From Ilyomonas sp965214235 (GTDB taxonomy: Bacteria > Bacteroidota > Bacteroidia > Chitinophagales > Chitinophagaceae), in the NCBI GenBank assembly GCA_965214235.1, contig CBDCBH010000002.1, positions 310,001-374,000 of the forward strand: DNA of 64,000 nt, written 5' to 3'. Within the stretch, counting starts at the first letter, position 1. Each line of letters opens with the position of its first letter. Below, piece after piece: positions 1 through 8,097 of the stretch. Position numbers and translations under genes: made by a program. Below the pieces are notes generated by a model, which was given only the letters and a program-made list of their open reading frames with translations, made no database searches and was not told the origin of the DNA.

Positions 1-354
1 TGGCTCGTGCTCAAAGGCGTGAACCAACATAGCGCAGGCCGAAAACAGTTGGCACATCCGAATGCTGTTACTAACGACCTCCCGGACGTCAATAAACGTA
101 TGGTAAAGCTCCTTATCAGGCAGATTCTTTCGGATCTCTGCTAAATCACGCGCACGGTCAATGTAACCGTCCATTGCGTGGCATAGCTGGTCAAACATAG
201 TATGTATGTCTGCCCCGCTTTGAAAGATTGTGCTGATAAGCCATAAAGGGTCTTCCAGTTTTTTAACGTCTATAACAAAGTTGCCATCACCCATAGGAAT
301 GTAAACCTTCGTTTGCCCGGCGTTCTCCGCCTTGTTTTCTTTTTTCGTTTTCAT
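1..354 (-). CDS. Hypothetical protein, 3' end outside the window
   Basis: An open frame starts with ATG at 354 on the minus strand and stays open for 118 codons to the left edge, so the C-terminus is missing. The protein begins MKTKKENKAENAGQTKVY, a charged start followed by a mixed, probably helical body with several Cys and Met residues. I do not recognise a family. It lies downstream of the ERF gene on the same strand, separated by 185 bp, so it probably belongs to the mobile element. The frame is clean over its full length and codon use matches its neighbours, which is the main evidence that it is real. Confidence 0.6.
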   Translation of the reverse strand, partial: MKTKKENKAENAGQTKVYIPMGDGNFVIDVKKLEDPLWLISTIFQSGADIHTMFDQLCHAMDGYIDRARDLAEIRKNLPDKELYHTFIDVREVVSNSIRMCQLFSACAMLVHAFEHEP

Positions 355-390
355 GTATTAAAATTTATTTTGTGTTTAAAAGAGGAGCTT

Positions 391-507
391 GCCAAGAATA
401 GCGGCCCCTATAATTGTTTTTTTGCTCTCCTTTGGCGCAACTGCCAAATATTTTACATTCGTTTATTAATATTTTGCGTGGTAATAAGAGCCGCCAAGAA
501 TAGCGGC
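391..507. repeat. Two copies of a 15-bp repeat in an intergenic gap
   Basis: GCCAAGAATAGCGGC occurs at 391-405 and again at 493-507, in the same orientation, in the gap between the partial gene and the ERF gene. The second copy lies inside a short hairpin (AGCCGC...GCGGCT, 490-508). A related form, GCCAAGATAGCGGT, lies at 2093-2106 just after the RHH gene. Function unknown; a protein-binding site or small mobile repeat are both possible. Confidence 0.45.
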
Positions 508-539
508 TCGCTTTTACTATAACCAACTAAAAACTTTAC

Positions 540-1145
540 TTAATTGTCAGCGTAAGCAACACTGTTTACGACTGTTTGAAGTGAGGCGCGAACCTGTTTT
601 GACAATCTGAAATGCTGTGCTATCTGGTCAAGGCTTGCCGTTTTGTTCTTGAGCCTTACCACTATCTTTTCATACACTTTTGAATCTTGATTCAACCAAG
701 GTCTTTCGGACATTGTGGTAGTTGTGTTGCTGCCGGTTCCCACGTGCGTTTCTATCACACCATGCGTAGCAGCGTTAGCATCATCATCGCCATCAAGGTT
801 AAGCCCTAAAACGGCAGCTAATGCGTAACGGCGCATGTAAGAGATAACCGAGCCTTGCGCCTGTGGATCATTCTTGGTAGGATTCATAAAATAATCGCTC
901 TGCATGTATTCACCACTTTCACCGTGCATCAACATTGTTACCAATCCATTCGTGCCGGTTGGGAATTGAGTGAACGATAAACCGCTTTTGTGCAGCGGTT
1001 CTTTAATGGCTTTTAGAATGGTGGGTAACGGGCAATAAGCGGAATTGAAAAATGGGTTGGTTGCGTTCTTTGGAATGCTGTTAATGTGAGTGTGAAAGGT
1101 ATCAAGCGCTTTGGCAATGTTTGAAATGGAAGAACTCTTTTCCAT
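540..1145 (-). CDS. ERF-family single-strand annealing protein
   Basis: The 201-residue protein resembles the ERF superfamily of phage recombinases, which anneal complementary single strands during recombination or replication. Recognisable features are the N-terminal helical segment, the central block around VISYMRRYALAAVLGL, and the following acidic LDGDDDANAA stretch, which is typical of ERF proteins. The length suits the family. The C-terminal third is variable, as usual. It belongs to the mobile element and probably works with the primase and helicase genes to the right, although it is not contiguous with them. It could alternatively be called a RecT-like annealase, but the YMRRYAL...DDDA block favours ERF. 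Confidence 0.85.
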   Translation of the reverse strand: MEKSSSISNIAKALDTFHTHINSIPKNATNPFFNSAYCPLPTILKAIKEPLHKSGLSFTQFPTGTNGLVTMLMHGESGEYMQSDYFMNPTKNDPQAQGSVISYMRRYALAAVLGLNLDGDDDANAATHGVIETHVGTGSNTTTTMSERPWLNQDSKVYEKIVVRLKNKTASLDQIAQHFRLSKQVRASLQTVVNSVAYADN

Positions 1146-1200
1146 AAATTTGTGTTTGTAAGTGAATTAATGTTTGTACGTTGATTCTTTTGCTTTTGTT

Positions 1201-1227
1201 AGCCCTTGTATTGCAAGTACAAGGGCT
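1201..1227. terminator. Hairpin, terminator-like
   Basis: A perfect 10-bp stem (AGCCCTTGTA / TACAAGGGCT) with a 7-nt loop is followed on the plus strand by TTTTATTTTAT. It lies 6 nt downstream of the stop codon of the minus-strand gene ending at 1234, although the T-rich tail is on the plus side. It may stop transcription in both directions. Confidence 0.5.
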
Positions 1228-1233
1228 TTTATT

Positions 1234-1732
1234 TTATCTCCAATGTTTAGCGAAATACAAAGGTTTGGTATCGTTCAAAAACTGGTTTCTGGTAGCGATG
1301 GCAAGTGCTTTTTGTCCTTCCTTATCGCTCTTTTTGATGATGCTGATTTTCTGTTGTGCCTGTTGCATGGCTGGTAAGATGTTAGAATAAAGCAATGGTT
1401 TGTTGAATAGCAGGTGTGTAAAGTGTTGCCGAAATTTCCTGAATGGCTGTTGTGCCGAACACAGGCAAAGCGGCTTTGTATAGTTGCCAAGTAATATTTT
1501 CATATTCACGAATAGAAGTATTGCGTGCTTCAATCAATTTTTCAATCTGGTTAATGTAGTATTGGGCTACTACTTCGTAATAGCTTGCTTGAGGGTTCAT
1601 TTTGTTGATTTGTTCCTGATGCTCAACGACAGCGTTTTGTAACGTTTGAATTTTATTAAGCAACAATGTTGCTTCGTTGTGTCTTGTAATTCTTGTTTCG
1701 ATGGTTTGTGAAAGTGTCGTTGTAGTTGTCAT
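1234..1732 (-). pseudogene. Hypothetical helical protein interrupted by a +1 frameshift
   Basis: Reading starts at ATG 1732 (MTTTTTLSQTIETR). An upstream in-frame GTG at 1756 lies inside the -7 box and is unlikely. The first frame gives a Gln/Glu-rich, probably coiled-coil protein that stops at 1382. In the next frame, without a gap, a protein-like stretch runs on to 1234 (for example LLYSNILPAMQQAQQKISII, ending FAKHWR). Total length is 3n+1, so removing one base near 1382-1410 would join both parts into about 165 residues. I do not recognise the family. The shift may be a real mutation, a sequencing insertion or programmed; the gene has its own promoter, divergent from the RHH gene. Confidence 0.5.
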
Positions 1733-1755
1733 AGTATCTTTTGATTTTGTTAGCA

Positions 1756-1763
1756 CAAAGATA
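1756..1763 (-). promoter_or_regulatory. -7 box for the gene starting at 1732
   Basis: On the minus strand TATCTTTG fits the Bacteroidota -7 consensus TAnnTTTG exactly. It lies 23 nt upstream of the ATG, giving a short leader. One copy of TTACTATACTA (1768-1778) lies immediately upstream, where a repressor would overlap the polymerase. Confidence 0.6.
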
Positions 1764-1767
1764 ATGG

Positions 1768-1854
1768 TTACTATACTACTGTACTATGTTACGATGGTTA
1801 ATGCTTTGTTAATATAGTAATATAATAGTACACTTGCTAAATATTACTATACTA
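1768..1854. promoter_or_regulatory. Operator-like repeats between divergent genes
   Basis: TTACTATACTA is repeated perfectly at 1768-1778 and 1844-1854, with degenerate relatives between (GTACTATGTTAC at 1781-1792, and inverted TAGTAATATAATAGTA at 1815-1830). The copies sit beside the -7 boxes of both divergent genes. The RHH protein encoded from 1865 is the obvious candidate to bind here and control itself and its neighbour. Confidence 0.6.
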
Positions 1855-1860
1855 TATTTG
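1853..1860 (+). promoter_or_regulatory. -7 box for the RHH gene, nearly leaderless
   Basis: TATATTTG matches TAnnTTTG and ends only 4 nt before the ATG at 1865. With the usual distance from this box to the transcription start, the mRNA would begin at or next to the start codon, so the message may be leaderless. The right TTACTATACTA copy overlaps the box. Confidence 0.55.
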
Positions 1861-1864
1861 TGTT

Positions 1865-2062
1865 ATGGCAAAAGGAATTAAAGGGTCGGGCCCAACTGAA
1901 GATGTTCCTCAGCGAACCTCAATTATTATTAAACCTTCAATCATCTATAAACTAAAATTTATCGCATTGAAGGATAAGACATCGCAAACCGCTATTATTG
2001 ATGGTTTGCTTGCCGATTATGTAGCGAAGTGGGAGAAGAAAAACGGTGAAATAAGTCTTTGA
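1865..2062 (+). CDS. Small ribbon-helix-helix-like regulator
   Basis: The 65-residue protein has the layout of an RHH DNA-binding protein: a flexible N-terminus (MAKGIKGSGPTEDVPQ), a beta-strand of alternating character (RTSIIIKPSI), a first helix (IYKLKFIALKDKTS) and a second helix (QTAIIDGLLADYVAKWEKK). Such proteins act as dimers that insert the strand into the DNA major groove, as in ParG, Arc or antitoxins. Its own promoter contains TTACTATACTA repeats, which suggests autorepression. No toxin gene follows; the next 400 bp hold only a tiny reading frame. Family assignment is from pattern only. Confidence 0.65.
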   Translation: MAKGIKGSGPTEDVPQRTSIIIKPSIIYKLKFIALKDKTSQTAIIDGLLADYVAKWEKKNGEISL

Positions 2063-2225
2063 CGCTTTCAACTTCTATTGAGCATTTAAGGTGCCAAGAT
2101 AGCGGTGTGCAGAAATTTGAGAACGTTGTAAAGCAATTATCACACAAAAGACTTCCTTATAAGACATTGATAAATAATGTCGTAATTTTAGTCTTTAAAA
2201 TAATCGCAATTAATATTAATTTCCA

Positions 2226-2333
2226 ATGCTGATGAAGCGGATAATATTATGGCAAACACTTGATCTTGTTGAATGTATAGAGTGTTTTGCGGACGGTGAA
2301 ATTGCTTTTGTAACATACGAAAGAAAAAAGTAA
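2226..2333 (+). CDS. Possible 35-residue small protein
   Basis: This ATG-to-TAA frame encodes MLMKRIILWQTLDLVECIEC and a short polar tail ending YERKK. It is the only sensible content of the 2063-2463 gap and ends 18 nt before a strong terminator, which suggests that something here is transcribed rightwards. A TAGTCTTT sequence about 30 nt upstream is a weak -7 candidate. No family is recognised; the transcript could instead be a small RNA. Confidence 0.35.
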   Translation: MLMKRIILWQTLDLVECIECFADGEIAFVTYERKK

Positions 2334-2351
2334 ATTTTAAACTGTTTAACT

Positions 2352-2384
2352 TTAGCCATCATCAAAAATGATGGCTAATTTTTT
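2352..2384 (+). terminator. Rho-independent terminator
   Basis: An 11-bp perfect stem (TTAGCCATCAT / ATGATGGCTAA) with a CAAAA loop is followed by six T residues. It ends transcription coming from the RHH gene or the small frame at 2226. Confidence 0.85.
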
Positions 2385-2463
2385 ATATCCGTTCGCCCTT
2401 TTGCTACGTAGTTGCCATAATATTTACCCATTTTAAATTGCTTATTCTTCTAACTGTAAAAAC

Positions 2464-2730
2464 ATGGATTTTCAAACCTCTCTTGAAAAGCAACTGAATA
2501 TTTATAATGATCTTCTTTTAGATATTCTTTCCTGGCAAACCACCATTATAGAGTTAAAGGCAGGAGAGCTTGCAGAAAAAAACAATATAACAGTTCAAGA
2601 AGCAATGGATGCTTTAGTAGAAAATAAAACCATCCACCGCGAAAAAATCATGGAAGAAATTTATTTGAAATACAGCAATCTCCCCGATTCCATTAATGAC
2701 ATTCTAAAGCCCGGCGAAGACAATTCATGA
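2464..2730 (+). CDS. Hypothetical 88-residue helical protein
   Basis: The protein (starts MDFQTSLEKQLNIYNDLLLD) is predicted to be mostly helical, with an acidic, Pro/Gly-containing C-terminus. I recognise no family. It is convergent with the tape measure gene and the two overlap by 6 bp at their stop codons (2725-2730). It lies after the 2352 terminator, so it needs its own promoter, which I cannot pinpoint. Element cargo or a regulatory gene are both possible. Confidence 0.6.
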   Translation: MDFQTSLEKQLNIYNDLLLDILSWQTTIIELKAGELAEKNNITVQEAMDALVENKTIHREKIMEEIYLKYSNLPDSINDILKPGEDNS

Positions 2731-5700
2731 TTTTTTGTTGATTTTTTGTTGTACCTGCCAGCCTGTTACAGCAACAGAAAATTCTTTTGCATTCATACCA
2801 ACTTCCACTTTGGCACTTTTCATTAACTTTTGTAGCTTTTTTACTTCCCGCGTGTTTTCGTGTATCGCTTCCAACTGCCGGTTATCCTGCATCACATGCA
2901 CATTCACGGCATCCATTATTCTATCTGTATTCAACCTGGGCATTTTGAAAGTGGGATAAGTATTGACAATGCCATTGATCACAGATGCAGGAATCCTGCC
3001 TTCATGGATGGCTTTTATAGTAGGATGATAAAGCGCATTTGTTTTGGCATCGGTTACCGCTTCACCTTCATCCAGCCATGCTGCGATGGTGTCTCTGCCT
3101 GCCGGTTCGCCTTTGCGGTCTAATTTGGAAATATTGCTCGTTGCATCGCGGCGAACGTTGGTAGTACCTTCAGCGAACTTTACCTGGTTTTGTTGTGCTT
3201 CCAGCGATTTGACAAGTCCATAACCGGCTGCCAATGCGCCTACGATTGTGGCAATGCCTGCAATAACGTTGAATGGCCCTCCTTTGGCAATCTGCGCAGC
3301 CGCACCGGTAACCGCTACTAACAATTGTGAGGCTTGTAAAGCGGCGTTAATGGCCATCTGGCGGCGCGCTGCGTTTTCTTGCTGTAAGATTAACTGCTTC
3401 TGCTTATCTTCCTCTTGTTTTAGGTAAGAAGCGTTACCACGTTGGGCAATGATTTCAGCTTCCTGCACCCTTCTATCCTGTAATGCAATTGAACGATCTA
3501 ATGCCTTTTGTTCGGCTTCATTCGCGGCCGACCAGGCCTGCACGATAGAATTCGCAACTTGCCCTGCAAGCGCGGCATAATCAGCGAGTTTTTGTAATTT
3601 TTGCGCAGTTTGATTGTTCGCGGTTTTCTTTTCACCCGCTGCAAGAGCGTCAAGCTGTTTTTGCAGGTCAGCCGCTTTTTTTTGTAAGTCCTCGTATTGT
3701 TTATTTAACGCCTCATTTTCCGGATCACTGATTATAGAAGTATCCGTAACCTCCGGTGCTTGCTGCGGTAATGGTACGCCACCAGGTGTTTGAGTGGGTG
3801 CCTGTGGCTTGGGTCGCTGCGAGCTGATTGTGGATTGGCTTTGCCTTAATGCGATAGCGGCTTGTTGCTGTTGAATTTCAAGCAGTTCATTGTGTAAACG
3901 CTTTGCAGTTTCATCATCCGATATTTTAGTAAGCTGTTTTTGGTAGCTCTCATAATTGATTTTGCCAGTCAGATAAGCATTCGTTATCTGCGTTAATTTT
4001 TGCGTGGAAGCATAGCTTAATGCGTTGTTTTGCCGGTCGGTAACTTCATCAATATTACCTAATATACCCTGAAATGCTTTAGCTGATAAATCCTGTTTCT
4101 GATTCGCTGTGGCAATAACAAGATCATCGTGCATCTTGCCGTACAAATCAATATAGCCTTGCTTTGCTTTTTGATAAGCTTGCTGTGTAACAGGAGAGTT
4201 AGGATTGCCAAACAAACCATCAGCCATGTCTTTGTCCAGCCCAGCCAAAGCATTATTGCGGCCTATCTCAATATCACGCGCTTGCTTTTGGTACTGCAAG
4301 TCAATTTCTGCTGCTTGGCGGTCAAATTCATCCCGGATATTGGCAACATTTTTACCAGCCTCATCAAACTGCTGGTTGGTAAGCTCGTCATCTAATTTTT
4401 GCCGTGCGGCGCGAACTTTATCAAAGTAATCGCCAAGCTCTTTTTTAAGTTCATCATCATTTAAAATTCCCAAATATTGCTTTAAAATATCGCGTTGCGG
4501 TTCAGTGATTTTGTTTTTAGGAATGTTATTGATTTCAACCAATCCTTTTTGATATTCGGCTGCAATAGCGGCGCGGATGGTATCATCATCGGTGAAGGTT
4601 TTTTTGGTTATTTCAGCAATTTTAGTTTTTAATTCCGCTAATTTTTGTGCGAAGACATTTTCAACATCTTTTGTTTTCTTGTCTAACTTATCCTTCGTTT
4701 TATCATCATCAACAATCGCATCCACCAAGGCTCCGGCACCAACAAGATTGACAATATTTTTGTTGTTATCTTGATAGTCTTTTATCCTTTTGTTTGACGC
4801 ATCCAACGCTTTCTGGGTTCTCTCTTGTATTATTTTAATATTTCCTTCCTGCACGTCCTTATCAGTAAAAACATCTGCACCATACAGGGTTGCTGAGGTA
4901 TGTCCTTTGAGTTGCTTGGCTTGCTGTATTTCACGTGAGGCGGCGGCAACAATCTTTTGCTGTTGCGTTTCTTCATCTAAAATCTTTCCTGCATTTTCCT
5001 CTATTTTATTCTTAGCCGCCATTGCTTCTGCATTTTTATAAATGCTTTTGGTCAAATCATCATAAGCTCCTTTGGCCTGACCAAGTAATATTTGCTCAGT
5101 GGTATAGTTTTTAAAGGTTTCGGGAAATTCTTTATTTAATTCTTTCGCCGCTTTTACTCTTTCCTGCTCAGAAAGCGTTACGTTTTGAGTAGCGCTGTAC
5201 AGGATTTGTAAATCAGAAATGGTATTGCCAGCGTTTTTGTTCGCTTCCTGCATGATGTCGTTGTAATCCTGCGCAAACTGGTTGACCTTATGCTGCTCGT
5301 TGCTGTAATCAATCAGTTTGGCTACCAGTAAACCAACGCCAACGATAATAGCGCCAATGCCGGTGGCAACCAATGCTGCTGCCCATGCTTCGGTGGCAAT
5401 GGTGGCTTCTTCTTCTGCTACGGTTGCGGCAACGGTCGAAACGCCAAGCAATTTCTTTGCAGCTGCATAAGCGTTGGTTACAAGAATATTCAATTCGGTC
5501 CTGATGATACTTTTTTCATTGAGCAGAAGGTTAAGTTGCTCGATACCTTGTACTAAGTTCATCACAGCAAGCAATTTGCGTTGCGCTTCGGCTGCGCTTT
5601 CGCTTTTCACGCCAAAGAGTTCCATTGCACCCAAATAGGTTTGAAAACCCGCGGCACCGGCACGGATCGCGCTCACACCAAAATCAATGGAACGGCTGGA

Positions 5701-6609
5701 AGATGCCAAAATGCGGATCTGCGCTTGTATTACTTCGTACTGGTGCATCAGCTTACCCGTTTCCACCTGCTGATCCCTGTATTGCTTTGTATTGGCTAAA
5801 CCCTGATCCTCCATCTGTGCCAGCGCATTGCGGGCGTTCATAATCTGCGTACGAAGAGAAACGTATTTTGGTGCAGCATCATCAACCGCTTTGGTGGCAG
5901 AGTTAAACAAGGTAGTATATTCAGCCAGCACGGCATTACCGGCTCTTACAGCTCCCGACAGTTCGTTGAATTCCTGTGTGCCTGGTTCCAGTTGCAGGAG
6001 CTTATCTTTAAGCACATCAACCGTTTTGCTGATCTGCTCAAATTCACCCTTTGAATTGATTACCGCTTCATCCAGCCGCTGCATTTCCTCGGCAGCGAGT
6101 AAAGGACCTGCGGAGCCAAATGTTTTATCAAAGGATTGTTTTAAGCCTTGCAGCTTGCTCATCACAGCGTTATCATTCAGCACAATAGAAATAGGCTTGC
6201 CGGTGGTTTCCTGAAACTTTTGCGCCACAGCCTGCGTTCTGGCGTAGGCATCCTGTAAGGTCTTGTGCTGTGCAACCTGTTTATCAAACTGGTCACTGTT
6301 GGTTTTGAGTGAAGTGTAAAGCTTATCGTTCTCGCCTGAGAGGCTTTTAATCTGGTCAGTCAGTTTCTTGGCTTCAACGCTCGTCTCTTTTTCAGTATCA
6401 GACATAGCACCAAGTTGTGCCTCCAACCTGTTTAACTTATCATTGTTGAGGTCGAATTGCTTTGATTGCTCTTGGATTGTCTTGGAAAGATTATCTGTGT
6501 TTTCCCTCAGCTTTTGCGTTGCTGCAATGGTGGCATCAATCCCTTTGACAAATGCCGTTGCATCGAAGTCGGCGGAATAAAGAATCCGCTCGTTGTTGTC
6601 ATCTGCCAT
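2725..6609 (-). CDS. Phage tail tape measure protein
   Basis: This 1294-residue protein has the architecture of a tape measure protein, which sets tail length and passes through the tail tube. The N-terminal 300 residues are long coiled coil (start MADDNNERILYSADFDATAF). A hydrophobic segment lies near residues 411-428 (ATGIGAIIVGVGLLVAKLI), then more Gln/Lys/Asp-rich coiled coil, and a second Ala/Gly-rich hydrophobic stretch near 1095-1133. By the usual rule of about 0.15 nm per residue it would match a tail of roughly 190 nm. It starts 36 bp after the small gene ending at 6646. Oddly, no other tail, head or portal gene is visible beside it. The frame is intact, which argues against long decay. 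Confidence 0.88.
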   Translation of the reverse strand: MADDNNERILYSADFDATAFVKGIDATIAATQKLRENTDNLSKTIQEQSKQFDLNNDKLNRLEAQLGAMSDTEKETSVEAKKLTDQIKSLSGENDKLYTSLKTNSDQFDKQVAQHKTLQDAYARTQAVAQKFQETTGKPISIVLNDNAVMSKLQGLKQSFDKTFGSAGPLLAAEEMQRLDEAVINSKGEFEQISKTVDVLKDKLLQLEPGTQEFNELSGAVRAGNAVLAEYTTLFNSATKAVDDAAPKYVSLRTQIMNARNALAQMEDQGLANTKQYRDQQVETGKLMHQYEVIQAQIRILASSSRSIDFGVSAIRAGAAGFQTYLGAMELFGVKSESAAEAQRKLLAVMNLVQGIEQLNLLLNEKSIIRTELNILVTNAYAAAKKLLGVSTVAATVAEEEATIATEAWAAALVATGIGAIIVGVGLLVAKLIDYSNEQHKVNQFAQDYNDIMQEANKNAGNTISDLQILYSATQNVTLSEQERVKAAKELNKEFPETFKNYTTEQILLGQAKGAYDDLTKSIYKNAEAMAAKNKIEENAGKILDEETQQQKIVAAASREIQQAKQLKGHTSATLYGADVFTDKDVQEGNIKIIQERTQKALDASNKRIKDYQDNNKNIVNLVGAGALVDAIVDDDKTKDKLDKKTKDVENVFAQKLAELKTKIAEITKKTFTDDDTIRAAIAAEYQKGLVEINNIPKNKITEPQRDILKQYLGILNDDELKKELGDYFDKVRAARQKLDDELTNQQFDEAGKNVANIRDEFDRQAAEIDLQYQKQARDIEIGRNNALAGLDKDMADGLFGNPNSPVTQQAYQKAKQGYIDLYGKMHDDLVIATANQKQDLSAKAFQGILGNIDEVTDRQNNALSYASTQKLTQITNAYLTGKINYESYQKQLTKISDDETAKRLHNELLEIQQQQAAIALRQSQSTISSQRPKPQAPTQTPGGVPLPQQAPEVTDTSIISDPENEALNKQYEDLQKKAADLQKQLDALAAGEKKTANNQTAQKLQKLADYAALAGQVANSIVQAWSAANEAEQKALDRSIALQDRRVQEAEIIAQRGNASYLKQEEDKQKQLILQQENAARRQMAINAALQASQLLVAVTGAAAQIAKGGPFNVIAGIATIVGALAAGYGLVKSLEAQQNQVKFAEGTTNVRRDATSNISKLDRKGEPAGRDTIAAWLDEGEAVTDAKTNALYHPTIKAIHEGRIPASVINGIVNTYPTFKMPRLNTDRIMDAVNVHVMQDNRQLEAIHENTREVKKLQKLMKSAKVEVGMNAKEFSVAVTGWQVQQKINKKS

Positions 6610-6645
6610 TTTATTTTATTTTACTTATTAAAGAATCGTTTTCTG

Positions 6646-6888
6646 TTATATAAAAATTATCAAACATTCTGCAGCACCGGTTGTTTTTATGCAATGCAGA
6701 TGCTTGTGCTTACTTGCCCAAGTCTCAAATTCACCTAGTGTTAACCGATTTGATAAGATGTTACCTGAAAAAACATCCCGGTTAATATAATCCGCGCCAT
6801 TAAAAATCCACATAGCCGGCGTGTACTCAGCCGGCTTTTTGCCGGCCATATAACTTTTCAGGAATTCGATCTTAGATTTTCTGTCCAT
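6646..6888 (-). CDS. Small protein, paralogue of its upstream neighbour
   Basis: This 80-residue protein begins MDRKSKIEFLKSYMAGK and contains a WIFNG...Y segment and LTLGEFETW. The upstream gene encodes a protein with the same layout (MNRKQKIDLLKGLSEGK, WIVRNGIY, LKLSQADWQ), so the two look like a tandem duplication that has diverged. No family is recognised. It lies between the small terminase and tape measure genes in a tightly packed minus-strand operon. Confidence 0.65.
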   Translation of the reverse strand: MDRKSKIEFLKSYMAGKKPAEYTPAMWIFNGADYINRDVFSGNILSNRLTLGEFETWASKHKHLHCIKTTGAAECLIIFI

Positions 6889-6903
6889 CTGAACAATGTT
6901 TTG

Positions 6904-7113
6904 TTACTCTCTTACAATTTTGATTACAACATTTTCTATCAAAGGCTTGGCAAGAATATGGTTCTGCCAGTCCGCCTGGGAAAGCTTTAAGGTCTTAGAA
7001 TTATAAATGCCATTCCGCACAATCCATATCCTTGAATTAACAGTTAACTGTTTACCTTCTGACAGGCCTTTGAGCAAATCTATTTTTTGCTTTCTGTTCA
7101 TGTTATTATTCAT
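6904..7113 (-). CDS. Small protein, paralogue of its downstream neighbour
   Basis: This 69-residue protein shares its N-terminal pattern (M-[DN]-R-K-x-K-I, then LLK and GK) with the next gene. ATG 7113 overlaps the end of the terminase gene and has an AAAGG motif 6 nt upstream; ATG 7101 would align better with the paralogue's start. Function unknown. The genes sit where packaging or head-tail joining genes would be in a phage, but the sequence gives no direct hint of such a role. Confidence 0.65.
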   Translation of the reverse strand: MNNNMNRKQKIDLLKGLSEGKQLTVNSRIWIVRNGIYNSKTLKLSQADWQNHILAKPLIENVVIKIVRE

Positions 7114-7633
7114 CGTTGCCTTTTAACCGGTTAATAATTTCATCTAATTGCTCATCGCTCATTTTCTCGAAGTCAATCCTGTTTTCTTTCTTGTCTATCA
7201 AACCTAAATCCCTGGCTATAATGTTCGGGTTGAGAAAGCCTGCTGCGGCGCCGGTAAACTTCTGTTCAAAAATGATTTCCTCTATACACGTAATGACCGG
7301 AGAAAAATCTTGCTTATCATCGCCAAGGCTCTTCTTAAACTGCTTAAAATAATCTGTGTTGCAGTTAAGATAACGACACAGTCCGTGCATAGTAAATGCC
7401 CTCATCTTTGGCAGTTCGATTGTGTTGGAAGGAAAGATGATCTCTCCGGTTTTCTCGTCCTTATAAGGCTTGCTATAAGACTTGGCTTGCTGCGCTTCCA
7501 TCAGCGGGTTATCTATACACCACTGAAAAAATTCGTAAGCAGCTTCCAAAAGAAGTTCAGGCGATGCAAAGAGTTTATCCCTGCCGTGCTTGCTGCGAAG
7601 CTTCCAAAACTGGTTCTCTAATGGTGCACTCAT
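7106..7633 (-). CDS. DNA-packaging protein gp3-like small terminase
   Basis: The 175-residue protein resembles the DNA-packaging protein gp3 family (small terminase), which selects the DNA to be packaged. It has the family's pattern: an N-terminal FWKLRSKHGRDKLF, a helix with AAYEFFQWCIDNPL, then PKMRAFTMHGLCRYL (helix-turn-helix-like), a C-terminal GAAAGFLNPNIIARDLGLID block and an acidic end. Its ATG overlaps the stop of the nuclease gene (ATGA), indicating translational coupling. No large terminase follows. In phage satellites, an own small terminase redirects packaging in helper particles, and that is one reading here. Confidence 0.85.
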   Translation of the reverse strand: MSAPLENQFWKLRSKHGRDKLFASPELLLEAAYEFFQWCIDNPLMEAQQAKSYSKPYKDEKTGEIIFPSNTIELPKMRAFTMHGLCRYLNCNTDYFKQFKKSLGDDKQDFSPVITCIEEIIFEQKFTGAAAGFLNPNIIARDLGLIDKKENRIDFEKMSDEQLDEIINRLKGNDE

Positions 7634-8097
7634 GTTAATTCTGCTTTAGTTGTTTTTGCTGTAAATGATTGATACCATTCTACGAAGCTTGGCATGTCAG
7701 TAACTACGATGTACACGCCGCCTGATGCTTCTATCCTGCTTTGTTCCTCCACCTGGTATTTACTTACTCTGTCTTTCGTTGCGCTGCATTTAATTTCAAT
7801 TTTTACCGGCTTGCCATCAATGATAGCGTCAAGGTCCGCAGTACCACGATTTGTATTACTGCGTGTATATTGCAGCTTGCCGTTTATCTTCCTTGCAACG
7901 CCGGTTGTATTGATACGGTTGCAGTAGTGGCCATTGTATTTTAACCAATCGTAAACGGCTGTAGTAAGCCCGCTTGTGGTAGCATCACTGTAAGGCAACG
8001 TCTTCATTCCATCACCGCCTGACAGCTTATAAAAGTCGGGGTGATGCTGTTGGATGAACTCTAATTTCTTTTGTCTTAATTGTTGTTTCCAGTTCAT
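7630..8097 (-). CDS. VRR-NUC-like nuclease
   Basis: The start at 8097 is chosen because its ATG overlaps the upstream stop codon (ATGA). The 155-residue protein has a PD-(D/E)xK nuclease core: GTADLDAII, then VKIEIKC, then a region rich in Lys, Gln and Glu and ending GGVYIVVTD. This fits the VRR-NUC/Holliday junction resolvase-like nucleases found beside phage replication genes, which cut branched DNA. The N-terminal 30 residues are basic and helical. It lies between primase and small terminase, a place where such nucleases are common in Bacteroidota phages. Confidence 0.75.
   Translation of the reverse strand: MNWKQQLRQKKLEFIQQHHPDFYKLSGGDGMKTLPYSDATTSGLTTAVYDWLKYNGHYCNRINTTGVARKINGKLQYTRSNTNRGTADLDAIIDGKPVKIEIKCSATKDRVSKYQVEEQSRIEASGGVYIVVTDMPSFVEWYQSFTAKTTKAELT

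Noticed and set aside
313..522. Plus-strand frame at the left end
   Set aside because: It overlaps the start of the minus-strand gene and the repeat region and has a hydrophobic, Phe-rich composition typical of a shadow.
6814..6840. Hairpin AGCCGGC...GCCGGCT followed by T residues
   Set aside because: It lies inside the small minus-strand gene and points the wrong way for any nearby transcript; it is explained by the codons for KKPAEYTPAMW.
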